DNA from: Nephrocerus scutellatus
Lineage: Eukaryota; Arthropoda; Insecta; Diptera; Pipunculidae
DNA length: 64,000 nt
Assembly (NCBI GenBank): GCA_947095585.1
Contig: OX352763.1
Location: 18,401,462-18,465,461 of the forward strand
Direction: 5' to 3'
Part shown: piece after piece, positions 1 through 10,994 of the stretch
How the letters are laid out: each line of letters opens with the position of its first letter
Position numbering within the stretch: the stretch's first letter is position 1
Notes under the pieces: generated by a model
What the model was told of the DNA's origin: nothing
What the model saw: the letters and a program-made list of their open reading frames with translations, nothing else
Database searches by the model: none
Program-made: the position numbers and the translations under genes

Positions 1-1100
1 AATAGCAAATTCAGACAGGAATTCAAAGGTGTGAGTGTTTAAAATGTTTATATTTTCCTCTTTCATCTGTATATGGGAATAATGCAGAACGCAAACTAAA
101 CAAAGAATAGAAGCGGCAATAACATTATGCCTTTGAGAATCGACAAATGCTAACAAATCTTAAGTAGCCATAATTAATGGCTAATCATAAAACCTAATGC
201 ACTCAAAATTGTTTCATTCTTTAAAAGTATTTGAAAAATATTTCAGAGATTTTTGAATGAAATTGAGTTAATGCCCTGTCATCCTTGTTAGCTCACAGCA
301 TTGACAAATAAAAGTGCTTTCTGTATTCACATACATATGTAGCCTTAAAGCGAGTAAAATTGCTTCACATTGTACTACACAATCAGATCCGTATGTTATC
401 ATATGCCATGTAGGGAGCATTGTAAACACAGCCTCAATATTAAAATTCCGAGTATTCATGTACCTTTCAAATCTCCTTTTATGGACGAACAAGTGGAGAA
501 TAGTACAGCAGGAAATAAACTTAGCAAGAAAGGATATCGACTGAGAAGCCAAATATCAGTCTGCAACGTCATCTACTGTGCCATGAAGGCATTCTTTCTA
601 CACGAAAGGATCCATTGAAGAAAAACTTGAAATTCAATTCCTCTTAGAGGTCGTAGAAAAGAATGCAAAAAAAAATGTCGATATTCAAACAAAACGGCAA
701 CGGCCAATGCCAATGGCAATCTTTTCGTCTTTTTCCTTTTCAGCCAGAAGCATTTTGTCATTTTATTCAGTTTGTGTGATAGGAAATTTATTTTGTTCGT
801 TTCCCCCATCGCTGTAGATACAAAAAGTAAACAGAAACATTATCCGGTGGCGGAGGTGGATGTGTACAGACATGTGTTTTTCTTCGCCCCAAGCACACAT
901 ACTTTTACTTACTAACTGTAGTAAGTTGTGTTCTCTTGTCGGTTTCAATGGAAAAGCAATGCAGAATAGCTGTTAGGGTTTGCCTTTTTGTTGGCTGAGG
1001 AAATCATATAAAGTAGGGTAGAATTTTCTTACAAATGCTGGAGAGCGAAATATTCTACCCCTAAATGAGATTACGTCGCCTTAATCAACAATTTTCTGAA
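1..1100. other. Unassigned AT-rich DNA
   Basis: I see no recognisable coding region or repeat family. Short frames on both strands give low-complexity peptides with no known motif. There is an A-run near 664 and a short CAATGGC-type repetition near 695-720. Confidence 0.5.
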
Positions 1101-1109
1101 TCTGATGTG

Positions 1110-1880
1110 ATGCTCTTGTAGTACTCTTAAGTATAAGATGACTGCTTACTCCCATAAGGAACTCGCAATGGTATTAAGAATTTGCTGACTTCTTAGCAAT
1201 TGAAGCCTGAATTTCTAGACATAGAAGGATTTAGGCAGATTTGAAAAATAGTCAGTGCTGACTATCGGAAAAGATAGAAATCGTAACGTCTTATAATACC
1301 CTTACTAAGGTTTATCATAGCGCAGACCTCAATGGCATTGAGCTCCGCTTGGAAAACAGTGGGACTCTTACCCATTGGTATTGAGACTTTGGTGTTTGGT
1401 CCGAATACCCCAGCTCCAAATCCAGAATCCATCTTCGATCCGTCTGTGTATCAGACCAGACCTTTACTGTCCAAATCTGGAGCACCATTAGAACTGATTG
1501 TTCGGTCCACTGCATTTACCTCAAATAACCTGACGAAACAGTACTTCCTGGCCATGGTATCCGGGATAGTACAAAACATGTATTTTTGGGAATTAAGTCA
1601 AGAATTTTCAGGTCTCCTAGATCACCTGATTTGTACCCATATTCTATTTGCAGCCAGATACGCTATAGCGGCCGTCTTCCTAATTAAGATTGGCAGGGGT
1701 GAAAGCCCTACAACAGCTTCTTATGCAGTTTAAGGGCAGGTGCGCATGGCATCTGTTATACCTAGACAGACAATTCTTTTAGCGTTGTCCATTCAAGTAA
1801 GTCCTTTGTGTACTTGCAAGAATTCTCATACTACATTCTCCACCGTTAACTCCCTAACCCTCGTAAACCTCATTAAAACA
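1110..1880 (-). mobile_element. LINE relic: RT end plus RNase H domain (I/R1-like)
   Basis: Read on the minus strand, this is the carboxyl part of a non-LTR retrotransposon polyprotein. Near 1,800-1,740 it carries a connection/thumb-like segment ending CLGITDAMRTCP, as in LINEs of the I and R1 groups. It then reads into an RNase H domain: YTDGSK at about 1,451-1,434 (first catalytic aspartate), followed by FGAGVFGP and QAELNAIEVCAM near 1,350-1,320. A decayed remainder, with remnants of the DSQAAL and WVPGH regions, continues to about 1,110. RNase H would remove the RNA strand during target-primed reverse transcription. Frameshifts and stops break it into at least three frames. No RT catalytic core lies upstream, so this is an internal or 3' fragment. 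The domain call is strong; the clade is a guess. Confidence 0.75.
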
Positions 1881-1969
1881 TCCAGAGAACCTCTTGAAAC
1901 TTTACATTTAGTTTACAAAACAGACACATATTGGACAATATACTTGTTCTTACTTAATATACAGTTACT

Positions 1970-3365
1970 AGACAGAAACGACCTACTTCTACACCCATCG
2001 ACAACTGATAACGAGAGCATCGTCCCCAAATGGAGCGTTGGTAAAGCTCACAGCAAACAACCGATTTAACGATGTGATTGCATATCAAATCAAAGCAATG
2101 TGCAATTCGTGCCAATCACAGTTAGTACGTGCCACATATCCTTAGCAATGCATTTGCATCACAGCACAGCCACAGCCACAAGAGTTCCATTATATTAAGG
2201 ATTATTCGTATCGTTGCATGTTGATTTTAGCCAATACTCATAGTGTGCGATTGCAATCGCAATTGATGCCTTCGAGCGAAAAGGAATTCCAAAGAAAATA
2301 CTCGTATATCCTTCAACGCAAGCAAGGAAACAATTTGAAAAACCTATTTTCACTGGGTAAGTTTTGCCAAAGCCTCGTCCTGACAAACTGGCTGTCTGTA
2401 GTCTATCTGTCTGTTTGTGTATTTGTGTGCTCACTGTGGTATGCGGTTGGATTGACGTCTTGTGTCGTCGCACTTAAACATCGAAAATTCCATTTCTATT
2501 TTACTTTTGCTGTATTATCTATTTTGTTCCCATATCGGTGCAGAGGGGAACCAGGGAACATGATAGGATATGCAAGGATCCCACATAGCATGTTGTTGTC
2601 TACATTTATTCACTATCTTCTGTCCGAACCATGGTCAGCAAACATGTGCCTGTTCGTCAGCCTATTGGCATTAGCCACAAGGAGATGACAACAATCCTTC
2701 TGGTGGGCTCCATTGTGTACATGTATAGGTATAGATTTCATTATTTCTAACCTTTTCCATTGTTGAAATGTGCCCCTTCCTTTTCCTATAACGGGGATGT
2801 GTGATGCGAATAAGAATCGAAAAGACCCGCCACATGAAAGCGTCAGCCACCTCTTGGTAGGCGTCCCTAATGGGGGTATTTTTATCCTGATGCATGCATT
2901 GAAAACAAACCATTTCACACTATCGTATGGGATATGTGTGAGCTTATATTATTTTTAAATGAAATTTCTTTAGGCGCACTTAAGTGGCATTCTCCGTAAA
3001 TGTCAGATCGAACGTTTAGATTGCGATTTAGATTGCAATTGAATGTCAATTGATTGAATTTAATTCAATACGAGTCGATGAGGCGATAATCAGCTGGAAA
3101 GTTGTTAAGTATTTTAAATGAAATACAATCGTGAGGACTAAGGAAAATTCTTGCTCTGTATAGGGATTATTTCAAGAGACCCTGGACCGTCATGCAATGG
3201 AGGAAAATACTTTCGTTCGGGTGAACCAACAAAGTAGAATTTTTGAAATGATTGATGACTGGCTTATTCACAACTATTTGGAATAAGTACAGATTTATTA
3301 TAAGATATTTAGGTGTGCAATGGCCAATATTAATTTTCTTTTATTTCATGAACTTTTCGTCATTC
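1970..3365. other. Unassigned DNA
   Basis: The longest frame here, at 2,218-2,688 (+), gives a hydrophobic, cysteine-rich peptide of 156 residues with no motif I know and no supporting codon pattern. I see no repeat family. CACAGC-type short repetition lies near 2,160-2,180. Confidence 0.4.
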
Positions 3366-3371
3366 CCTAGA

Positions 3372-3445
3372 CCAGTAATTCTCAACCTTTTTTTTTTGCT
3401 GCGGCACACATTTAACGATTTCAAAATTTGACGGCACACAAAGAA
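3372..3445 (+). mobile_element. hAT-like transposon end
   Basis: The sequence CAGTAATTCTCAACC at 3,373-3,387, followed by a T-run and then GCGGCACAC and a second GGCACAC, matches the general form of hAT (Charlie-type) terminal inverted repeats, whose known form is CAGnGGTTCTCAACC with a GCGGCACAC subterminal. No matching right end with an 8-bp target duplication was found downstream, so this is a solitary or truncated end. Confidence 0.45.
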
Positions 3446-3518
3446 AAAGATTTGTTTACTTACCTATAATAAATAGACTGTGTAAAATAATAATTTTGAA
3501 TGTAAAATAAAATAATAT

Positions 3519-3674
3519 GTATTGCTTTTCAAAATATTCGCCTTTAAGATCTGTACACTTTTTCATACGCTCAAAGCATTTAGCAAAACACTTTTTCCAG
3601 TCCGAAGATGATAGCTCCAAAACATGGTTTTTGAACGCTATAACTGCTTCTTCAGGCGATAATAAAAGAACCAA
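3519..3674 (-). mobile_element. Mariner transposase carboxyl-terminal relic
   Basis: The minus strand encodes about 50 residues typical of the extreme carboxyl end of mariner transposases: SPEEAVIAFKNHVLELSSSD, then WKKCFAKCFERMKKC and finally GEYFEKQ, the usual terminal motif of the family. In intact elements this tail follows the DD34D catalytic domain that cuts and joins DNA at TA sites. Here the catalytic domain, the start and both terminal inverted repeats are missing, and the fragment abuts a family B interspersed repeat at about 3,660. The frame runs past the normal stop into AT-rich sequence, so the original stop has been lost. This is a dead remnant. Confidence 0.75.
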
Positions 3675-3960
3675 TAAAAATTAAAATTTTTCGTTTCCAT
3701 CGGAGATACACATTCGTATAAAATTTGAAGAAAATCGGGTACATTTTGTAAAAATTTGTATGGGAGCCCCCCGACCACGAAGCCCTACGGGTCCCAAATT
3801 TTAACAGAAAGTGTTGTCATGAGAGATACAAATGTGTGCAAAGTGTCAATAAAATCGGAATTTAGGTAGTGGGTTAAAAATGTATCACAAGATTTGGTGT
3901 GCCGGTCCGCCAGCCAGCCATGGGCACGCGAAGTTAATATAGAGAATTTAAAAATCGTTT
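3655..3960 (+). repeat. Interspersed repeat, family B, copy 1
   Basis: The sequence contains two related sub-blocks, each with a GGAGATACA-type word followed by a run ending AAAATCGG, a GGGAGCCCCCCGACC stretch between them, and a GGGCACGCGAAGTTAATA end. The same order occurs at 39,035-39,310 and, partly, at 37,200-37,325. This style of repeat is widespread in insect genomes. It has no coding capacity and is probably non-autonomous. Confidence 0.65.
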
Positions 3961-4069
3961 TCCATGCATCTTATCTTTAATTGTTGGTAACAGAAGGCAG
4001 TCATTGGGCTGTAAGCCGGATGACCCTTCAGTTCGGTCGTCAGAGTGCTCAAATACTCGCATACTTTTG

Positions 4070-4235
4070 CGGGTATTTTGGGGAGTTTTTTGAAGAGTCT
4101 TTTGAGGGTCTTTTGGTAGTCTTTTGCGGAGTCTTTTGGTTTTTTTTTTGAGTCTTTTGGGGATCTTTTGTGGGTTTAGGGGTCTTTTGAGGGTTTTTGG
4201 GTTCTTTTGATGGGTATCTTGAAGGTTTTTTGCCT
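4070..4235. repeat. Minisatellite of GTCTTTTGGGG-type units
   Basis: About 165 bp made of imperfect 10-15 bp units around GTCTTTTG followed by a run of G, with almost all C excluded from one strand. The opposite strand can be read as a lysine-, proline- and glutamine-rich peptide, but this is simply the translated repeat, not evidence of a gene. Confidence 0.7.
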
Positions 4236-4289
4236 GCCACAGAACATTTAGAAGTTTCACTTAGACCAAGCGTTAAGGTTATACGGACT

Positions 4290-7200
4290 TTTTTTAATTG
4301 ATACATTGAATGAAATTAAATACTTGGGGCATACAATTGATTCTAGAATGAGCTTCTCGTATAATGTAGAAATTTTGATTAAGTATTTCCGTTGTACACT
4401 TAGACATTTTTTGTATTTGCGAAATATCTGCTAAACAATACTCATAAAAACGATATATTAGGGACTTTTCATTCCAAACTGTATCATCTGAGTCAGCACC
4501 ACCATTTTTAAAATAAAATTCAACCGTTGCTAATTCTGCAGAAATATATTTTACAAATAATATGCCGTAAACCCAGAAGACATCCATGTTTTCTTTCTAC
4601 GACCAAAAAATTTTTTCAGTCTGACATTTGTACTGCTTTAAAATGTTGAAGACTCAAACTAAGCTTCCTCAAACCATCAGAACAATGTAAAGCCTTAAAT
4701 GCTTTCAAAACTTTTAAGCCACTGGCTTTTAATTTTTTATTAGATAATTCAGAATCTATTCTAATATATCTATTTTTGTTATTTTTGTATTTGAATAATA
4801 CAAATTGTTTTAATTGGATCACTCCGCCCAAAACTAATATTTAAATCTGAATAAGCCCTTTGAAGTTGCATTCAACACTATTTTAAATACTTAGATACAA
4901 AAATACTGAATGTCGCTAATGTTTCTTTAGTCTATACTATGTTAATTTAATACTTTTTGTTAACTCCAAAAGAGTGAGCGTCTCTCCATGGTATATACGT
5001 AGCCTCAACCAAACGAGAGCTAGACACTCACATTGCTTTAATGCTCCATAATTGTTTAGAAGAAGACAATACTCTGTACATGCAGGGTAGTTCGGCTGCA
5101 TGGTAGACATGGTAGCACATGTTCTAATGACTTATGAGGAAGCCCATAACTAGCCTACTTATCACAACATCTTATAAATCCATTTAAAATTAGCAAAACA
5201 AAACAATATGCACAGAAGCTTAGAAATACAAGAAATACTTTGTGGAAGTTTTATCCAAATTCTAGGCTATACATGCAGGAGGTAAGGGGGTTTCACCCGG
5301 TTGAAGACTGTCCATTTCAATCGGCTTAGTCCACGATTATTCCTAATGCCAATAACTCGTGCGTGAAATTTTAAATGTAATGAGAAGACATCGTAGCCAT
5401 TATGAGAGTACATTTGTGTTTTTGTGATATAAGCCATGCATATTAGAAGGACACTGTTCTTCAATTTTTTAGTAAAAAATGCAGTGTTTACTCTTTCTCT
5501 CAGGCTCTGACAACATTAACCAACAGATGATTGATGGCTTTAAGTGTAGCTTTCGTACTGTACCACACAGAAGTTTTATTCATATTTGTAACTGAATGTC
5601 TACAAAGTGTTACAAGTTAAACATTATTTAGCTTATTGCTTCCGGGAGAGCAAAACATTTTCACATGAAATTAACTTGAAATTAAATGACGAATGCAAAC
5701 TATGCAGAAAATGTACGAATGGAAGTTTGTCCCCTCTGTCTGTGTCTGTCTGTCTGTCTGCTTTCATGGCACCATTATATTAACATATAAATTGCTTCGT
5801 CCATTTGAGTTTTCGATTTAATAAGATTTAATTTAATTGTGCCATTTGCCGTCAATAAGAATGCAAATAACGGAGATTCTTTGAGAAACTTTCATCATTG
5901 CGAAAAGGAAAAACTCTTTTAACACAAAAAGCATCACGGATACGAATCGGGTTGGAATAGACTACAACGTCGACGACGACAAGGATAACAAGCCAAGCGG
6001 GAAAACACAACTTTAGCGCATTCGAAATAATTAACAAACAGTTAACGTTATTTCATTAGAAAGTGTCTTTGGTGCTTTTGCTTTAGATTGCTTAAAATTA
6101 TCTCATCATCGTCGCCGTCGCCATCATTAGTCGAAAATCACAGAGTAACTGGAGAGCGGAAGAGCACTCTGAAGAAAAACCAAACAGGAAAATTCGAGTA
6201 GTTTTGTGAAGAAAGTCGCCTTCGTTTCGTTTTTGTTCATTTATAACGATGATGATGACGATGACGACTGCAAACGGAACTCAAATAAAGGCTATTTTTT
6301 GTCCTTAAAGATTCGGATTGCCAACCAGCATTTATACGCATCTCATTATTAGAAGAACCCAGCAGCTACAATGGCTCACTGTGGACTGAATAGACGATTC
6401 GAGCGTTTGCAGGTGAAAAAAGGGGAAAGAAAAATCGACATAAATAAATCTTCCTGAAATGATGTTGTTGATTTGGGGATGACTTCACTTACAATTTGCC
6501 CTACGTTCTACGTTCTATCCACTCGAGCGGCAGTAGCACGAATAAATTTAATTAATTTTCTAATTACGCAAAGTAAACAGGTTGAGAACCGACGAACCAA
6601 CATAGAGAACGAGCAACCACATTTGCGAACATTCCAACTATCCAGTTATCCGATACAAGAAGCACAAACTGGTATAGTAGACACTTCCTTGATCACCTAC
6701 ATTAAGCGAGGGTAGTTTCTGTTAGCACCTTGATGTCTCTTGAAGAATAATCAACGGACTACAGATAACATAAATCAAAGCGACGTTAAAAAGAAATGAC
6801 GTGCCAAAGAAGTCCTTCTTCGACGCTGCTATTTGTCAGGCAGTCATTAATTCAGATTTGCGATACTTGAAGCGAAAATTATCACAGCAGCACTCAATCT
6901 ATGTGCAAGGAGTAATGAAAAATTATCTCTGCAATCCTCCAGGATGTACGACGCATCGACACACGTTGTGCTGAGTCAAAGTATCTGTCAAAAAGAGCAC
7001 CCTAACCAGGCTAAAAGTATCAGGCTTACATGGGGGGGAGGTACATTAGAGTCATGTCCTGAATTTAGCAAATGCGAAACACAACATCCTTGTGTGGTAA
7101 GTAATCCTCCTTTCTTTTTCTTGTAATAAAAATTCGTTACGTTATTTCATCACCTGCGATGCAGCAGACTTCACTGCTTGTGCTGATGTGATTACTAGCG

Positions 7201-7690
7201 ATTCAGTCAGGAGCTGCGGCGTGTCACTGTTAGTTTTATTTTTATTTGTTCGCCTTCGCCGCCATACTCACCTTCAAATGCAATGAATTATTTATGAGTA
7301 AAAGTGTTTATGATTCAGAATGATTCTCTCTGAAAATTTTATGATAATGCTTGCCATTTATATCGACAAATAAAGAGGAGTATTGGGTAGGGCCATTTTT
7401 AAAGCTCTGCAGCAAAGCGCGAATTTTTTGCTCCTTGCGAGTATTTAGCGAATCAGAAAAGGGTTAATAGTAGACTCAGTAATGTGCAGCTAAATAAAAT
7501 GTATTGTAGCATCATAAAACACTTCAGTTGGATATTGGAGATATCTTTTCATTTTCCACCTCCCAAAATATTTTGGTTTGGAGTATTCTTAAACGCTGGA
7601 ACAAACCATTATGTAAGATTATTCAATCCTCACATAATTCCAGACTCTTTCAGAGAAGGTGTAGAGCAGATTTTCTTTTAAAAATTGTCA
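4290..7690. other. Unassigned DNA with short tri- and tetranucleotide repeats
   Basis: Two minus-strand frames, at 4,294-4,587 (97 residues) and 4,616-4,831 (71 residues), are adjacent and longer than most nearby, but show no domain I recognise. A CTGT microsatellite lies at 5,735-5,761. GAC, GAT and GTC trinucleotide runs occur near 5,970, 6,105 and 6,250. I find no transposon protein here. Confidence 0.4.
5735..5761. repeat. CTGT microsatellite
   Basis: Repeated TCTG/CTGT units, interrupted once by a TG. Confidence 0.85.
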
Positions 7691-9580
7691 TACCGACCCT
7701 TTAGACTAAGCTCTTTATTTCGGATGTGAAGGAAGCACTGTTTAATCGTCAGCTTACAAAATACCTTGAATAGCGTAAACCTATTAATGGTGGCTACCAC
7801 ATCACTGGAGAATTGAAGGCATATTTCACTAAAAAGTGGAATCAGTCGGTTCATAAATTTGGTGAAATTAAAAACACCTCATTTCTTTAGAGACTCAAGC
7901 TACTTAATTGACTTTTATTTTGTTAGCGACTTCGATAAAATTATGCATTACAATGAACTTTCTGCACGTGGTTCCTACAAACATGACCTTACTTATTTAA
8001 CCAATTGCTGATAGGACTACTAATAACGTACCAGAAATCCAATTTAGGTACTTGCTCTTGGGACTGCTAATAACGTACCAGAAACCCAATTTAAGGACTT
8101 TCGTAATATAAACTACGAAGACCTCTTACATGTTGCTAGACGAGCTAACTGTGAATGTATCTACTACATGGCTTCAATGGAAGACAAAGCCTGTTCTTAC
8201 AACAACAGATAATGAACCAGTTTAATTGATATCATCCCATTAAAATAAAAAGGAAGAATACTTCTGCACCACAGTGGCTAAGCACTGATATTCTACTACT
8301 CATGCAAGAATGTGATAATGTCCAAAGAGAATGGAAAAATACCATGTTGATGCCTTTTTTAGAAATTACCGAGCTCTCTACAACGTAAAGTTATTTCCAT
8401 TATACAATCCGCAAAACCTAACTACTATAGTAATAAATTAGACAATTTGGGATTGGGAAAAAAACTGTAGAAACAACTTCGGCAAATTGGTTTTGGTAAG
8501 CAAAATCCAAAAATATCTAATGATATTGACTGCGATTAGCTAAACGCTTCTTCTAATTGTTCTATATTTTTTGAAAACTCTGGATGCTGTGAATCACTCG
8601 ATTCTGTGCAATAAACTAATGCATGATTTAAATTTTCATTTTCATCTGCAAAACTGGTCTCCCCTACTTAGATGGAAGGATATAACGCCTGATATTTTGT
8701 GAAAAGACTTTACGTTTTCCGAAATGGTGTACCTCAAGGTTCAATCTTTGGCCCAACATTCTTCTCGTTAAAGGTGGACGAACTACCTAAGGTAATTATG
8801 CATTGTTCAATTAACATATATGCGGACGCTTTAAATTTAAAAAAAGAAAGTTTTGTCAAGCCTAATTGTTTGGTCCTTAAAACATGTGGTACGTGTAAAC
8901 TCAAGAAAGTCTCAGACGATTGCTGTACATCGTATTTGAATTTAAATCGGTTAAAACCGGAAATAGTCAGATTAAGTAGGCCGATACAGCTAAAAACCTT
9001 GAAGTGATCTTTAACCGTACGCATTCATGGGACACATATTTATATAAACACTACTGTCGATAAGGTATACAGAGCACTGCGTACAATGTGGGCTAGTGAG
9101 CATTTTCTATCTACAAAAGCCAAGTTGATGCTGGCAAAAACTCTTCTCTTGTCAGTCTTACTCTATGCGATATGGATGCGAAATTTGTATGAGCCCAGAT
9201 CACAACTCACAATTTAGCTAGGTGTATTTTTAGTTTGAAATATGGTGACCATGTTTTGAGATTCTCTAAACATATAGCTGGATGTTCCACTGATAACGTT
9301 TTATAATTTAAGCCCCGTGCTTACTAAGCAACATATATTGAAAAGGAGTCAGCTAGAATACCTATATATGATAAGCTGCAAACTCCCTAATCTCTGAGGT
9401 CTGTAATGTTGGATCAACCAAGGTTCTCGTACTCATGGCAAGTAGCCGATCGTCAATTTTTTGTTCAGGCTTTTTGATTGCGGAACTCTCTGCGAATAAA
9501 ACTTAAAAGAATTGGAAACAGAAACAAATTTAAAACATCTCTACTTACACACTTGACCTCTGAATAGAATAATACTTGGT
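7690..9580 (+). mobile_element. Decayed LINE: endonuclease end, linker and reverse transcriptase
   Basis: The plus strand carries, in order and in shifting frames, the end of an AP-like endonuclease (DFYFVSDFDK and SYKHDLTYL near 7,910-8,000), the linker (KDFRNINYEDLL near 8,100; PQWLSTDILLLMQECDNVQ with REWK near 8,270-8,340), and reverse transcriptase. The RT shows NGVPQGSIFGP near 8,720 and INIYADALN near 8,815, where the catalytic YADD box has become YADA. Downstream are the thumb (AKLMLAKTLLLSVLLYA near 9,125-9,165) and the usual carboxyl end (RNSLRIKLKRIGNRNKF near 9,485-9,530). This order is that of jockey-superfamily LINEs, which copy RNA at a nicked target. Multiple stops and the mutated catalytic box make it inactive. 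A 28-bp stretch is duplicated at about 8,018 and 8,067. Confidence 0.8.
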
Positions 9581-9774
9581 AAATTCCTTATAAATATATG
9601 CTAAACTTATATCTCTCACTCTATATCTATTACCTTTACTATCTCTACTTTTAGTTGGTTCTTAATTCGGCAAACCAAACATCGACGTATTTGAGAGACC
9701 GTCACAAAATAGCGTCACATCTATAACTTTGAGATAATTAGGGAGTTTGTCTACCTAGATGCTGCTTAAATATC

Positions 9775-10275
9775 TGAGACCGATACCAGCTTAGACATGA
9801 AACGAAGAATCAATTTCCAATCACTTTTTCTTTGGCTTATGAAGCCATTTAAGTCTAAGAAGCCATTTGAGTAGTGAAGCCCTCTCTTCGACCATTTAGA
9901 AGACCCAGTATTAGTATTTAATCATCTTAGTCCTTCTCTATGGCGCTGAAGTATGGACTATACCGAAGCTATCGGACAATGTTCGGTCCCATCACTTGCT
10001 TTGAATGTCAAAATTCAATGTGGATTTAAACGAGCTGTACAGCGGTGACGTTGAAAGGGAAAGGGCATGTAGAGTGCATGCACAATAACGCTCCGGTATG
10101 CAAAGTCTTAGATTCTAACGCAAGGAGACAGCTTAGTAGAAATAGGCATCTGCTTAGATAGCGCACACAAGTGATCAAGTGATTAAAAGTGTTCGCAATT
10201 GGAAGCAGTTAGCAAAAGGCCAGGCTTATTGTAGTCATGTTAGTTTAGGCCCTAAATTACAGCGCCACCTAGGTG
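9775..10275 (+). mobile_element. RTE-type LINE carboxyl-terminal relic
   Basis: The segment reads, with frameshifts, like the end of an RTE-clade polyprotein: DMKRRINF near 9,795, VLLYGAEVWTIPKLSDN near 9,935-9,985, then NAPVCKVLDSN near 10,090, SRNRHLL near 10,140, and RNWKQLAKGQA near 10,195. Known RTE proteins have LYGAEAWT, a GHVVRM..NAP segment, an RGRPR-like basic patch and a final NW..LA.DR..W motif in this order. It follows directly after the LINE ending near 9,580 but belongs to a different family. No endonuclease or RT core precedes it, so it is a 3' fragment. I am fairly sure of the family, less of the exact limits. Confidence 0.65.
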
Positions 10276-10324
10276 TGTATTTTTGTAGTTTTAAGTAAGC
10301 TTCGTAGAGATAAAACATCTGTGT

Positions 10325-10680
10325 CGAATGACACCAATATTTTTAAAAACTTTTATTTAACTTGACCCCTTTTTGTCTGTATTTTCGACCACTTTGGGGT
10401 CCGCCTTCCACACGACCTAGAGAGCGGTAATTTTGTGAATGTTTGTATGACGCTTGTCACGTTTCGCGTGTGGTACGTTTGAAATCGCGCCATTTTCTAG
10501 TTTTTTGAGGTGTTTTTTAACCATCTTTCGCACGACCTGGAAGGCTGAAATTGTGAGCGGCTCAATATCAGGGGCCCATTTTGGTATCCAGCTTTTGACG
10601 TGTGTCGCGAGTTGCGTGTGGCGCGTGTGAAGCGTGAAAAAAAATTCTTTGAAATAGCTCCGACCCCAAAAACAAAATTC
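10325..10680 (-). repeat. Interspersed repeat, family C, minus-strand copy
   Basis: On the minus strand two subunits each show a tract rich in CACACGCG and CACACG words and a block like CTCTCTAGGTCGTG followed by GGTTAAAAA, ending in ACAGACAAAAAGGGGTCAAG. The same order is found at 32,290-32,880 on the plus strand. No protein is encoded. It could be a non-autonomous transposon or a dispersed satellite; the class is unknown to me. Confidence 0.65.
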
Positions 10681-10688
10681 CAAAATTC

Positions 10689-10726
10689 ACCCTGACAATA
10701 TGTTGTAATTGAATTTGAGTTGGTTA
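10689..10726 (+). repeat. 38-bp direct repeat, left copy
   Basis: This block beginning ACCCTGACAATA matches 10,954-10,991 at 36 of 38 positions, in the same orientation, with 227 bp between them. It borders the end of the family C copy. The pair may mark the ends of a short inserted element or a local duplication. Confidence 0.75.
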
Positions 10727-10953
10727 CCACCAACACACTTCGAAATTTTTCAGTTTTCTAGCCCCTTGCTTCATGTTAAGAATTAATATTCCAGCAAAAA
10801 CGGTTAAATTCCATTCCATTGACAGTTTGTGACATTTGTGTATTTAAAAAAAAACTATATCCGAAATATCACCGGATATTGGTCCTGTACTCGTGGTAAG
10901 CGAATGTAAGCTCGCCAGCTACCAAAATAGCCAGAGTTTGTAAGATTTTTTTT

Positions 10954-10991
10954 ACCCTGACAATACGTTGTAATTGAATTCGAGTTGGTTA
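10954..10991 (+). repeat. 38-bp direct repeat, right copy
   Basis: Partner of 10,689-10,726. The two differences are both C versus T transitions, in the CAATAC and GAATTC words, as expected from decay of an identical pair. Confidence 0.75.
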
Positions 10992-10994
10992 TCT

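Noticed and set aside
2218..2688. 156-residue open frame (+) as a possible gene
   Set aside because: No motif, hydrophobic T-rich composition and a substantial competing frame on the opposite strand; consistent with chance in AT-rich DNA.
4294..4831. Two adjacent minus-strand frames as exons of one gene
   Set aside because: No splice signals, known domain or conserved residues could be identified; left as unassigned.
6576..6592. AGGTTGAGAACC as the right end of the hAT-like element starting at 3,373
   Set aside because: It lacks the GGCACAC subterminal and a matching 8-bp target duplication; a 12-bp match 3.2 kb away is likely chance.
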